48,780 bases of DNA from an uncultured Lachnospiraceae bacterium (GTDB taxonomy: Bacteria > Bacillota > Clostridia > Lachnospirales > Lachnospiraceae). This document shows positions 18,246 to 26,639 of this stretch, piece by piece. The DNA lies in contig CATJHO010000092.1 of the NCBI GenBank assembly GCA_949740535.1, positions 1 through 48,780 of the forward strand, in the 5' to 3' direction. The position numbers and the translations under genes are program-made. The notes under the pieces were generated by a model. That model saw only the letters and a list, made by a program, of their open reading frames with translations. It ran no database searches and was not told where the DNA came from. The number at the start of each line of letters is the position of its first letter. The first letter of the stretch is position 1.

Positions 18246-19739
18246 CTAATCCCTGAGCGTCGCCGCATGCATAATGCGTTCCTGTGTTGCCTCTGCGATA
18301 TCCAGTTCGCCGGTCTTTCTGCCTTCACACATAACCACAATCCGATCGCTCATCCGCAGAATCTCTGTCATTTCTGACGAAATCATAATGATGGACTTGC
18401 CCTGTGCCACCAGTTCATTCATAAGCTGATAAATCTCGCTCTTGGCTCCCACATCAATTCCACGGGTCGGCTCATCAAAAATCAGGATATCACAGTTGCG
18501 GACCAGCCATTTGGCAATAACTACTTTCTGCTGGTTTCCTCCGGAGAGATTGACCACCAGCTGATCTACACCGGGAGTCTTGGTCTTCAGGGCATCTACA
18601 TATTCCTGAGCCGCCTGATTTTCTTTTTTCTTATCAATAAAGGCGCCTTTCATAAAGTTCTCCAGGCTGGCCATGGTAGAATTCTCCGCAATGGTTTTGG
18701 CAACCACGATTCCATACCGCTTCCGGTCCTCGGAGAGATAACCGATTCCGCATTTTACCGCATCCTGGGGGGTCTTGATCTCTACTTTCGTTCCATTTAC
18801 ATAGACATCCCCGCTCTCCTTGGGATCCGCTCCGAAGAGGGCTCTGGCCGTCTCAGTTCTTCCTGCTCCCATAAGGCCTGAGAAGCCCAAGATCTCTCCT
18901 TTGCGAAGTTCAAAGCTTACATCCCGGACCATTCTGCCGGCATTCAGATGTTCCACCTTCAAGACTACCGGAGCATCCTCTGGAACTGCACTCTCAGTCT
19001 TGGGATCCTCGTAAATAACGCGGCCTACCATCATGTTGATGATGTCATCCTTGGTGGAATCCTTGGTAATCAGCGTTCCCACATAGCCGCCGTCACGCAT
19101 AACCGTTACACGGTCGGTAATTACTTTGATCTCATCCATACGGTGGGAGATATATACAATTCCCAACTGTTTATCCCGCAGATCCCGGATAATCTTGAAC
19201 AGCTCTTCAATCTCCGCCTCTGTCAGGGCTGCAGAAGGCTCATCGAATATAATTACCTTCGCCTCATGAGAGATAGCCTTTGCAATCTCACACATCTGCT
19301 GTTTTCCAACTGTCAGGCGGCTCATGGTCTCTTTGGGATCAATATCAATTCCCAGCTGTTCAAAAAGCTTCCCGGCTTCCTCATTCATCTTCTTATCATC
19401 AATGAGTTTTCCCTTCATAATCTCCCGGCCGATGAAGATGTTCTGCGCCACTGTCAAGTGGCCCATCATATTCAGCTCCTGATGCACAATCACAATTCCT
19501 GCGTCCTGTGCCTCTCTGGGATTGGTAAACTCTACTTCTCTTCCTTCATAAGTAATCGTTCCGGAATCCTTGCTGTAGATACCGGTCAGCACCTTCATCA
19601 GTGTTGACTTCCCGGCTCCATTCTCGCCCATCAGCGCATGTACTTCGCCTTTCCTGACTTCCAAATCTACATGATCCAGCGCATGTACTCCGGGGAATGA
19701 TTTGTCGATACCCTTCATGGTTAAAATTACGTCGCCCAT
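18246..19739 (-). CDS. Sugar ABC transporter ATP-binding protein (RbsA-like, two nucleotide-binding domains)
   Basis: 497-residue double ATPase that powers the importer. Domain 1: Walker A GENGAGKST (38-46), signature LTVGKQQMCEIAKA and Walker B VIIFDEPSAALTE. Domain 2: degenerate Walker A region (GLMGAGRTETARALFG), intact signature LSGGNQQKVVIAKW and DILIFDEPTRGIDVGAKSEIY. This asymmetry is normal for the RbsA/XylG/MglA family. The start ATG has GGAGG upstream. It lies between the two permease genes, 21 bases after the first and 15 before the second. Confidence 0.95.
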   Translation of the reverse strand: MGDVILTMKGIDKSFPGVHALDHVDLEVRKGEVHALMGENGAGKSTLMKVLTGIYSKDSGTITYEGREVEFTNPREAQDAGIVIVHQELNMMGHLTVAQNIFIGREIMKGKLIDDKKMNEEAGKLFEQLGIDIDPKETMSRLTVGKQQMCEIAKAISHEAKVIIFDEPSAALTEAEIEELFKIIRDLRDKQLGIVYISHRMDEIKVITDRVTVMRDGGYVGTLITKDSTKDDIINMMVGRVIYEDPKTESAVPEDAPVVLKVEHLNAGRMVRDVSFELRKGEILGFSGLMGAGRTETARALFGADPKESGDVYVNGTKVEIKTPQDAVKCGIGYLSEDRKRYGIVVAKTIAENSTMASLENFMKGAFIDKKKENQAAQEYVDALKTKTPGVDQLVVNLSGGNQQKVVIAKWLVRNCDILIFDEPTRGIDVGAKSEIYQLMNELVAQGKSIIMISSEMTEILRMSDRIVVMCEGRKTGELDIAEATQERIMHAATLRD

Positions 19740-19760
19740 TTTCTTCTCCTCCCCCTTCGC

Positions 19761-20762
19761 TTAATTGCGTTTGTTTCTGCTGCGCAGGTCCGCATATACA
19801 ACTGTCAGAACAATCAGCCCGGTAATAATATACTGATAGTTAATCTGGAATCCCATGGCCATAATCCCCTCCTGCAGCAACGCAATAATCAGCACGCCGA
19901 TAAGGGTTCCGCCAATGGACGCCACACCGCCGGTCATGGAAGTCCCGCCCATTACACATCCTGCAATGGCTTCATTATTGAAGGTGTCTCCAAGGCCCGG
20001 AAGCACGGTCGTGTTCTTGGCCACATAGAAGATAGCTGCCATTCCTGCCAGTGTTCCACAGATAATATAGGCCAGCGTCTCCCAGCGCTTTGTATTCACA
20101 CCAGACAGACGCACCGCCTCCCGGTTGCTTCCGATGCAGAGTATGTAACGTCCTGCCATGGTCTTATTCAGAATAACAGCACAGATAACCGATGCAAGGA
20201 GCAGCAGCACCAGCCCTGTGGGAATCTCCGTTGCACCTATTTTCACTCCTATCAGATTCCGGAACCAGCCTCCCGGCTCATCGGCCTGCGGCCAGTTTAC
20301 GGACTGTGTCTTGGTAAATACGGAACCGATACCCTTGGCAAGCATCATACTGGCCATAGAGGTAATGAACGACGGCAGACCCGCATAGGACACCAGCACG
20401 CCGTTTAATACGCCGAAAGCAGTTCCCACCAGAATACACAGAACCAGACACAGAATCAGGGGCCACCCCTTTGATGTAAGAAGATATCCTGAGATAAGCG
20501 CTCCACAGAACATCACCGGCCCAATAGAGAAATCAATTCCTCCGGTAGCAATAACAAAAGTTACGCCCAAGGATAAGAACCCCATAAAATACGCATATTT
20601 CAACAGACTCAAAATACGCGCGAAGCTTACAAAATTTGCATTTTCCTTCACCATGGGCGCGATGAGCGCAAACAGGAGATACAGCAGTATCAGCACGCAC
20701 ATCAGTACAACCCTGTTAAACCCAATCTTTTTCACGATTGCATTTTGTTTGATTTTTTCCAC
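19761..20762 (-). CDS. Sugar ABC transporter permease (RbsC-like), first copy
   Basis: 333-residue polytopic permease, first gene of the transporter operon. Motifs: GVTFVIATGGIDFSIGPVM, NKTMAGRYILCIGSNREAVRLSGVNTKRWETLAY and AIAGCVMGGTSMTGG. The start is GTG at 20760-20762, with GGAGG 7 bases before it; no ATG is available near the N-terminus. The 75-base 5' leader holds a small hairpin (AAGGCG/CGCCTT, 20790-20808). Paired with the permease at 17229 and the two-domain ATPase it would give a complete importer. Confidence 0.92.
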   Translation of the reverse strand: MEKIKQNAIVKKIGFNRVVLMCVLILLYLLFALIAPMVKENANFVSFARILSLLKYAYFMGFLSLGVTFVIATGGIDFSIGPVMFCGALISGYLLTSKGWPLILCLVLCILVGTAFGVLNGVLVSYAGLPSFITSMASMMLAKGIGSVFTKTQSVNWPQADEPGGWFRNLIGVKIGATEIPTGLVLLLLASVICAVILNKTMAGRYILCIGSNREAVRLSGVNTKRWETLAYIICGTLAGMAAIFYVAKNTTVLPGLGDTFNNEAIAGCVMGGTSMTGGVASIGGTLIGVLIIALLQEGIMAMGFQINYQYIITGLIVLTVVYADLRSRNKRN

Positions 20763-20831
20763 CTTTTTCCCTCCAGTACCCCCGTAGAGAAGGCGACACT
20801 AACGCCTTGTCCGCTCGTTGAATTTATGTCT

Positions 20832-20860
20832 ATTATATGTCTAAATTATGAATATAGTAA
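20832..20860 (-). promoter_or_regulatory. Promoter and possible operator of the sugar ABC operon
   Basis: Minus strand: TTACTA (20855-20860), a 17-base spacer and TATAAT (20832-20837). The -35 box is poor, as is common for activated promoters. The -10 region lies in a direct repeat, AGACATATAAT then AGACATAAATT, with an 11-base period (20823-20844), a possible binding site for an AraC/YesN-type activator. This is an inference. Confidence 0.55.
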
Positions 20861-20895
20861 TAGAAAATCCTTTTGGAAAAGGTAAATATTTTACG

Positions 20896-20942
20896 AAAAA
20901 CAGTCACGAATACCACAATATGTGAAATTCGTGACTGTTTTT
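20896..20942. terminator. Bidirectional terminator after the xylulokinase-type gene
   Basis: Perfect 16-bp stem, AAAAACAGTCACGAAT (20896-20911) with ATTCGTGACTGTTTTT (20927-20942), and a 15-base loop. T runs are present on both strands. It isolates the kinase gene (stop at 21008) from the ABC operon, which has its own promoter. Confidence 0.92.
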
Positions 20943-21007
20943 TAGTAAATATAACAACAAACAACAGAGCTTCCAGTTTTTTTCAGACTGGTTCCCCCTG
21001 ATCTCTC

Positions 21008-22489
21008 TCAGCAAAAAAGCTCCCGGTTATGAGGATATAATTCCTGATACAGCCCAAACGCCTCCTCATAGTATTTCTGGTTCTCCCGGTTTGGAAGCAC
21101 TGTTTTGTCCTTCAGGCGGACAGTCTTTTCACAGGCTTCCTGATAGTCTGCATATTCCCCGCAGGCCGCCGCTGCAGTAATGGCCGCTCCCATGCAGGCC
21201 TGCTCCTGCTCTTTGTTCGTAAAAATCTCGCAGTCCAGAATATCTGCCTGCATCTGCAGAAACAGACTGCTTCTGGCCCCGCCTCCCGACGCAATCGTCT
21301 TGCGGCAGGCAAGTCTCTGCTCCTTAAAGATATCCAGCGATGTGCGAAGGCCAAACACAATCCCCTCCATTGTACTGCGGATCAGGTGGGCCCTGGTATG
21401 CTTAAGGGTCATACCAAAGTAAATTCCCTTTGCTGCCGGATCGTTATAGGGCGTCCGCTCCCCGCTTAAGTATGGAAGAAACAGAAGGCCTTCGCTTCCA
21501 GCCGAAACAGTCTCCGCCAGCCTGGTCATGGCATCATAGTTTTTCATTTCCAGAATCTGATTCATCAGCCATTTCAATGCAATACCGCCGCTTAAGTTCG
21601 CCCCCATCAAAAGCCAGGATTCCGGCGGCACATGACAGAAAGTATTTGTTCGAAACTTTGAATCATAAAGAGGTCTGTCTATATAAGCATTCAGCTGGCT
21701 GGAGGTGCCGATATTGGCCGTCAGGATCCCCGGCGCGGCGGCGCCGTTACCCACAGCCTGCATCAGAGCGTCTCCTCCCCCATAGGCAATGGCAGTTCCC
21801 GCCTTAAGTCCCGTCTCCTCTGCGCATTGCTTTGTCACCGCACCTGCAATGCTGCCGGACTCACAGCACACCGGGAAAATCTCTCTGTCCAGACCCAGCT
21901 CATCGATCAGTTCCCAGGCCCACTGCCGGTTCCCTGTGTCGAATATGGCACTGCCGGAAGCATCCGACCTGTCCGTTCCGTATTCTCCGCACATCCGCCA
22001 GCGGATATAATCCTTGGGAAGCATCACCTTATAAATCTGCTCATAGCATTCTGGTTCATTCTCCCATACCCACATAAGAGACGCCAGCAGAAAGCCGGTG
22101 CTCAGCGAGTTTAAAACCACATTGCGGTATCTGTCCTTTCCCACCCGATCGTAAACCTTTTGAATCTCATCCGCCGACCGCTGATCTGCCCAGATGATTC
22201 CCCTGCGGATCAGCCTTCCCTGTCTGTCCACCATAACCAGGCCGTGCATCTGTCCGGAATAGCTGATCCCCTGAATCCTCCCGGCTTCTGTGGGAAAACG
22301 CCTGACAAGAGCACAGATGGTGCTCTTCGCTGCTTCCCAGAGAAGCTCCATATCCTGCTCCGCATAATCAAGCCGTTCCTTCACGATCTCATAGCCCTGC
22401 TGTTCCGTCCCAATCATCCTTCCGCCGGCATCCATCAACAGTGATTTTACACTGGATGTTCCCACATCAATTCCCAGATAATAATTCAT
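21008..22489 (-). CDS. xylB: FGGY-family carbohydrate kinase, xylulokinase type
   Basis: Phosphorylates a keto-sugar with ATP; the closest match by motif is D-xylulokinase. 493 residues. N-terminal FGGY domain: IDVGTSSVKSLL (phosphate loop), GISYSGQMHGLVMVD and IIWADQRS. The segment with DRSDASGSAIFD carries the catalytic Asp region in the xylulokinase style. C-terminal domain: YGGGDALMQAVGNGA, NIGTSSQLNAY and FLPYLSGERTPYNDP. The start ATG has AAGGAG about 11 bases upstream and AAAGG adjoining. It has its own terminators on both sides. With no xylose isomerase nearby, the true substrate could be another ketose such as a deoxyketose. Symbol given for family, not proven substrate. Confidence 0.8.
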   Translation of the reverse strand: MNYYLGIDVGTSSVKSLLMDAGGRMIGTEQQGYEIVKERLDYAEQDMELLWEAAKSTICALVRRFPTEAGRIQGISYSGQMHGLVMVDRQGRLIRRGIIWADQRSADEIQKVYDRVGKDRYRNVVLNSLSTGFLLASLMWVWENEPECYEQIYKVMLPKDYIRWRMCGEYGTDRSDASGSAIFDTGNRQWAWELIDELGLDREIFPVCCESGSIAGAVTKQCAEETGLKAGTAIAYGGGDALMQAVGNGAAAPGILTANIGTSSQLNAYIDRPLYDSKFRTNTFCHVPPESWLLMGANLSGGIALKWLMNQILEMKNYDAMTRLAETVSAGSEGLLFLPYLSGERTPYNDPAAKGIYFGMTLKHTRAHLIRSTMEGIVFGLRTSLDIFKEQRLACRKTIASGGGARSSLFLQMQADILDCEIFTNKEQEQACMGAAITAAAACGEYADYQEACEKTVRLKDKTVLPNRENQKYYEEAFGLYQELYPHNRELFC

Positions 22490-22523
22490 CCTTTTGGCCG
22501 CTCCTTTTCAACACTTATTCTAT

Positions 22524-22552
22524 AGTATAGCAGGATCTCCGCCGGCAAAAAA
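22524..22552 (-). promoter_or_regulatory. Probable extended -10 promoter of the kinase gene
   Basis: Minus strand: TGCTATACT, an extended -10 (TATACT at 22524-22529), with only a T-rich run at the -35 position. It lies between the hairpin terminator and the kinase start. Confidence 0.4.
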
Positions 22553-22593
22553 GGGCTGTCTCAAGAATTATATTACCTAAGACCGCCCTTTTT
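22548..22593. terminator. Terminator between the 59-residue protein gene and the kinase gene
   Basis: AAAAAGGGCTGTCT (22548-22561) pairs with AGACCGCCCTTTTT (22580-22593) with a single mismatch and an 18-base loop. T runs occur on both strands. On the minus strand it would end the transcript of the small gene at 22633, or act as an attenuator in front of the kinase. Confidence 0.8.
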
Positions 22594-22632
22594 CCTTTTA
22601 TTGCGTTTTCTTCCTATGCCTGCAGCCATTTT

Positions 22633-22812
22633 TCAAGTATGCATAAGCCCATGACAGATGCCGCAAGTCCTCCCATCATCAAAAGCATCATTCAGCCTCA
22701 CTTCTCCTTTCTGGCTGTTCCATTCCCTGTACGCCGCTTCCGTTATACACTCCAGGAGCTCCGGCTCCTGGGCGGCCAGCTTTTTCAGTTCTCCAAATAC
22801 TTCAAAATATAT
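22633..22812 (-). CDS. Small cysteine-containing protein, unknown function, apparent AUA start
   Basis: 59-residue frame that reads like a real protein: EVFGELKKLAAQEPELLECI near the start, GEVRLNDAFDDGRTCG in the middle, and the CGICHG (CxxC) motif near the C-terminus. A promoter (22867-22896) and a GGGGGG/GGAG box lie upstream and a terminator follows. However, no ATG, GTG or TTG is in frame after the box. The first codon at proper spacing is ATA at 22810-22812, so the protein would start (I/M)YFEVFGEL. An ATG at 22894-22896 is inside the -35 box and cannot be used. It is either a non-AUG start or a gene whose start codon has mutated. I do not recognise the family. Confidence 0.5.
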   Translation of the reverse strand: MYFEVFGELKKLAAQEPELLECITEAAYREWNSQKGEVRLNDAFDDGRTCGICHGLMHT

Positions 22813-22866
22813 ACGGCTCCCCCCCTTTACTTCTTTCTCTTTATTTACTATAATTATAATTACTAT

Positions 22867-22896
22867 ATTATATAAAAAACATATAAATATCGTCAT
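22867..22896 (-). promoter_or_regulatory. Promoter of the 59-residue protein gene
   Basis: Minus strand: ATGACG (22891-22896), an 18-base spacer and TATAAT (22867-22872), about 40 bases upstream of the G-rich ribosome box. The region is extremely AT-rich and shared with the divergent AraC gene. Confidence 0.5.
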
Positions 22897-22950
22897 ATTT
22901 TATAAATATATACTCATTTTTAATTCTATATTATAGTAATAGGAGCAGAT

Positions 22951-23826
22951 ATGAAAATTCGAATTACCGAAAACCAGCTGGAGGAGATCGAAGGCCTCAC
23001 TACCGAATATCCTTACACCTGCCATCACGTAGATCTGGCTGACACCAGGATTCCCTGGCACTGGCATGAGGAACTGGAGTTTAATTATATCGTAAGCGGA
23101 GCAGCCGTTCTCACCACCACGAACCAAAGCCGTGTATTTCAGGAAGGATCGGCATTTTTTATCAATTCCAATATTCTCTGCACCATGAAAAGCCAGACAG
23201 AGGGAGAAACCTGCGTGATGGATTCCCATCTGTTTCATCCCGTTTTTCTGGGAGGACACTTTAAAAGCATCTTTTCCACAAAATACCTGGAACCAGTTCT
23301 ACAGAATAAACATTTAGAAATTTTGGGATTTTGCGGGGAAAATACCCGCCAGAAAAAACTCCTCCAAATGCTCCGGGCTGCTGCCCGGCTGCATCAGGAG
23401 GAGAATACAGAATTTCAGACCCGGAATCTTTTCTCGGACATCTGGCTTCTTCTTCTGGAGGAAGTCCGCTGTACCGAGCTTTCTCAGGGACCGGGAAAGC
23501 TTGTCAATCAGGATCGTATTCAGACCATGATTGCTTTTATCCAACAGCATTATCAGGAAAAACTGTCCTTAGAAGACATCGCCCGCTCCGCCTCCATAAG
23601 CAGAAGCGAGTGCCTGCGCTGCTTTTGCTCCAGCATCAGCAGGACACCTTTTGAATATCTGCTGGATTACCGAATCGAACGCGCAGAACGGCTGTTACGC
23701 TCCACAGATCTTTCCGTACTGGACATTGCCCTTCAGACGGGCTTTTCAAGCGGCGCCTATTTTGGGAAAGTGTTCAAGGAGGCCAAAGGCCTCCCGCCAG
23801 GACTTTACCGTAAGATAAGGCAATAA
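22951..23826 (+). CDS. AraC family transcriptional regulator (cupin + HTH)
   Basis: 291-residue regulator. N-terminal sugar-sensing cupin with IPWHWHEELEFNYIVSGAAV and GSAFFINSNILC. C-terminal double helix-turn-helix with LSLEDIARSASISRSECLRCF and LDIALQTGFSSGAYFGKVFKEAKG, ending PPGLYRKIRQ. The start ATG has AGGAGC 6 bases upstream. It is divergent from the 59-residue protein gene and the kinase gene beyond it. The TATAGTAATAG motif directly before its ribosome box is shared with the ABC operon promoter, hinting at common control. The effector is unknown. Confidence 0.9.
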   Translation: MKIRITENQLEEIEGLTTEYPYTCHHVDLADTRIPWHWHEELEFNYIVSGAAVLTTTNQSRVFQEGSAFFINSNILCTMKSQTEGETCVMDSHLFHPVFLGGHFKSIFSTKYLEPVLQNKHLEILGFCGENTRQKKLLQMLRAAARLHQEENTEFQTRNLFSDIWLLLLEEVRCTELSQGPGKLVNQDRIQTMIAFIQQHYQEKLSLEDIARSASISRSECLRCFCSSISRTPFEYLLDYRIERAERLLRSTDLSVLDIALQTGFSSGAYFGKVFKEAKGLPPGLYRKIRQ

Positions 23827-23832
23827 CCGGGC

Positions 23833-23866
23833 AGCGCCGCCAAACAGCCCTTTGGCCGGCGGCGCT
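23833..23866. terminator. GC-rich hairpin between convergent AraC and sensor genes
   Basis: AGCGCCGCC (23833-23841) pairs with GGCGGCGCT (23858-23866). The inner loop can also pair GCCAAA with TTTGGC. It fills the gap between two convergent genes; T runs are short, so it is a weak intrinsic terminator in both directions. Confidence 0.6.
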
Positions 23867-24868
23867 TTACACTCCGTCATCCCTGCCAATCTTCCCGAAA
23901 AACGGAAACAGCAGCTTTTGATTTTCTTCTGAGTACATGTTCTCTTTTGTAATCAACTCCGATCCGGAATCCACATACGTCTCTACATCTCTGCCTCTTG
24001 CCGCCCGGACCGCTGTCTCAATTCCAAGATATCCCATATTGAAGGGCTTCTGTATCACAATAGCGTCAAAAATTCCTTCTTCCAGCAGTTGAATCTCCTC
24101 AATGGAACTGTCAAATCCAGCCATATGACAGTTTTCCGATATCCCCAGATCCTTCACCGCTCTGGCAGCTCCCACAGCTGAATACTCATTAAGTCCTACA
24201 ATCAGGTTCATCTTTGGATAATCTTTCAGCAGGTCACAGGTGAGATCATAGGCCTTGTCCTCAGAGGAATCACAGAATACTACCTTTACAATCTGCTTCT
24301 GGGCTTCTCCCAGTCCTTCGCGGAATCCCCGCTCCCGTTCCGTGGCCGTAGAACTCCCCCGTACATGGCCCACAACGCCTATGATGGTCTCTTCATCTAC
24401 AAACTGCTTCATATAAGCCCCCATCTTACTGCCAGCCTCAAAGTTATCGGTGGCAATCAGAGATTCCCCCATCTCCTTCTCCATGGTAGAATCCATCAAC
24501 ACCAGCGTAATTCCTGCCTCTTCAATCTGTTCTGCATAGGGAATCGTTTCCTGGTAGCCGCTGGGCGTCAGCGCAATGGCATCCGGCTTCTGTTCAATCG
24601 CTTCCAGAATCATCTGATTCTGAAGCTCTGTCTCACTTTCCTGCTCCGGTCCCATAATCGTCAGTTCCACTCCCAGTTCCCTGGCAGCCATCCGCCCCCC
24701 TTCATAAACGGAAGTCCAAAAGTCTGTATCATCTACAGCCTTCTGAATCAAAACAATCCGTAAGGGTTCAAAGCTTCTCTCCCTGCCCTGCCAGAACCAG
24801 ATTCCAAACAATGCCGCTGCCAGAAAAAGGAGCCCGGCTGTCAGAATTCCCTGCTTATAATTCCCCAT
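23867..24868 (-). CDS. Membrane-anchored sugar-binding protein of a three-component sensor (XylFII-like)
   Basis: 333 residues: an N-terminal membrane anchor (about 9-26, no lipobox) followed by a periplasmic-binding-protein fold of the ribose/xylose class (IVLIQKAVDDTDFWTSVYEG, KPDAIALTPSGY, LMDSTM, LIVGLNEYSAVGAARAVKDL, MAGFDSSIEEI). The start at 24868 has GGAGG upstream and overlaps the sensor-kinase gene by 14 bases. In the clostridial XylFII-LytS-YesN system such a protein binds the sugar outside the cell and activates the kinase through its extracellular domain. That is established for D-xylose in Clostridium beijerinckii; here the role is inferred from gene order and domain make-up, and the sugar is unknown. 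Confidence 0.87.
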   Translation of the reverse strand: MGNYKQGILTAGLLFLAAALFGIWFWQGRERSFEPLRIVLIQKAVDDTDFWTSVYEGGRMAARELGVELTIMGPEQESETELQNQMILEAIEQKPDAIALTPSGYQETIPYAEQIEEAGITLVLMDSTMEKEMGESLIATDNFEAGSKMGAYMKQFVDEETIIGVVGHVRGSSTATERERGFREGLGEAQKQIVKVVFCDSSEDKAYDLTCDLLKDYPKMNLIVGLNEYSAVGAARAVKDLGISENCHMAGFDSSIEEIQLLEEGIFDAIVIQKPFNMGYLGIETAVRAARGRDVETYVDSGSELITKENMYSEENQKLLFPFFGKIGRDDGV

Positions 24869-26639
24869 CGTTCTCCTCCTTTGCCCCCAGAGGCAGCGTG
24901 ATAACTGCCTCCGTTCCTTCCTCCAGCCTGCTTCGGAAGCTCAGACCATATCCGCATCCATAATAAAGCTGGATCCGCTCATTTACATTGTTCAGCCCCA
25001 CACCATTGGAGCGGGTATCTCTTGTATGCTTTTCAAAAATATGTGCCAAGGTATCTGCATCCATGCCTTTTCCGTCATCCTGTACCTGAAGAACTATCTG
25101 GTTTTCCTGCCGGAATCCCTGAATACGGAGCATACCCTTTCCTTCCTTATACTTTATGCCATGATAAATCGCATTTTCCACCAGGGGCTGAAGTATCAAT
25201 TTGATAATCTTTTCCTGCAGAATCTCCGGGTCCACCAGGATCTCATATTCCAGCTTATCCTTATAGCGCATTTTCTGAATGGTCAGATACGTTTCTGTAT
25301 ACTCTACCTCCTCTGCAACCGTCACTGTCTCCTGCTCATTGCTGATGCTGCGGCGCAGAAGCTTGGCCAGAGAAGAGGTCATGCGTACTACTTCCTGATT
25401 TTTACCCCACTCTGCCATCCAGATAATAGAATCCAGCGTATTATACAGAAAATGTGGATTGATCTGGGATTGCAGAACCTTCAGCTCCGATTTCCGCTTT
25501 ATCTGCTGTTCCTGATCTCTTTGCTCTATCAGATTCTGAATTTCTTCCGTCATCATATTGAAATTCCGGCTTAAATGACCGATTTCGTTCTCCTCCCGGA
25601 CCACCAGCACTGCATGGGCAAAATTTCCCTTTTCCACTTCTTTCATGGATTTTTCCAATGCTTTGATAGGTTTTGTGATCTCATCTGACAAAAGATAGGC
25701 CAGAATCAGGGCGGCCATAAATAACACCGCCGCAATCAGAACATAAATCTTCCTGGCGGCATCCACTCTCTGCATCAGCTCTGATACGACAGACACGCCC
25801 ACAACGATCCACCCTGTCTGTTCCGACCGGGAAATGGTATACAGACGGCCGTCCTTTGTTTCAAAAAAAGAAGTCTCTGCTTCCATCACTTCGGTAATCA
25901 GCTCCTGCTTCATGCCACTGTAGATCAGCTGCTGCTGCGGATGGTACACGATGCCCCCGGTTCCATCCAGAATATAAATATATCCCCGGTTCCCAAGGCT
26001 GATACGTTCACACAGGTTACTGATTGCACTGTAATTTAAATCAACAAAAAAGACGCCCCCGGCTCCCGGATCTTCACCTCTGGAAATATTGCGGCTCAAA
26101 GTCACCACCCAGTCATAGCTTCCATGTATGGCATTCTGTACATGGGAGGAAGAAAGCACCGCCTTTCCTCCTGCCTCCAAAGCGTCTTGATACCAGGAAA
26201 GCTCTGAAACATTGATAAACGGATTCAGCTGCGACTTCCCCCGGTTGATCAGGCATTCCCGCTCTTCTGGCAACAGGGCGATGTTGGTAATATCATCCCT
26301 GGTATCTGTGATCGTCTGAAAAACCCCGGATATGCGTTCCCGCAGCTCCTTCTGCCGCTCCAAAGACAAATCCTCCTCAAATAAATAATCCCGTACATCC
26401 TTGCTGCTGGCCACAATAAAGGAAATATTTTCCATATATCCGATATAAGAATCTATATCATTGTTCACCTGCCCGATCAGCTGGGAAGTATATTCCGCAG
26501 AATTTTCCAGAGCTGTTTCCCTGGTCAGCTTCAGCGAAAGAACCAGAAAAATCAGCAGCGCAAAGATAATCAGCAGTGCAAAGGAAAAGATAATGGATGT
26601 ACGGATACTGCGGAAACGGGTCAGAAAATTTTTTTTCAT
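24855..26639 (-). CDS. Sensor histidine kinase, LytS/YesM type
   Basis: 594-residue membrane kinase. First membrane helix about 15-37, then an extracellular Cache-type sensing region (about 40-295), a second helix (about 299-319), HAMP linker (ITKPIKALEKSMKEVEKGNF) and a coiled coil. The His_kinase motif is QSQINPHFLYNTLDSI, where the His is the phosphorylation site. The HATPase domain carries LQPLVENAIYHGIK and DDGKGM, then GVGLNNVNERI. The ATG overlaps the response-regulator stop as ATGA and the end overlaps the binding-protein gene. It passes phosphate to the YesN regulator; the partner binding protein is probably the real sugar detector. Confidence 0.92.
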   Translation of the reverse strand: MKKNFLTRFRSIRTSIIFSFALLIIFALLIFLVLSLKLTRETALENSAEYTSQLIGQVNNDIDSYIGYMENISFIVASSKDVRDYLFEEDLSLERQKELRERISGVFQTITDTRDDITNIALLPEERECLINRGKSQLNPFINVSELSWYQDALEAGGKAVLSSSHVQNAIHGSYDWVVTLSRNISRGEDPGAGGVFFVDLNYSAISNLCERISLGNRGYIYILDGTGGIVYHPQQQLIYSGMKQELITEVMEAETSFFETKDGRLYTISRSEQTGWIVVGVSVVSELMQRVDAARKIYVLIAAVLFMAALILAYLLSDEITKPIKALEKSMKEVEKGNFAHAVLVVREENEIGHLSRNFNMMTEEIQNLIEQRDQEQQIKRKSELKVLQSQINPHFLYNTLDSIIWMAEWGKNQEVVRMTSSLAKLLRRSISNEQETVTVAEEVEYTETYLTIQKMRYKDKLEYEILVDPEILQEKIIKLILQPLVENAIYHGIKYKEGKGMLRIQGFRQENQIVLQVQDDGKGMDADTLAHIFEKHTRDTRSNGVGLNNVNERIQLYYGCGYGLSFRSRLEEGTEAVITLPLGAKEENDGEL

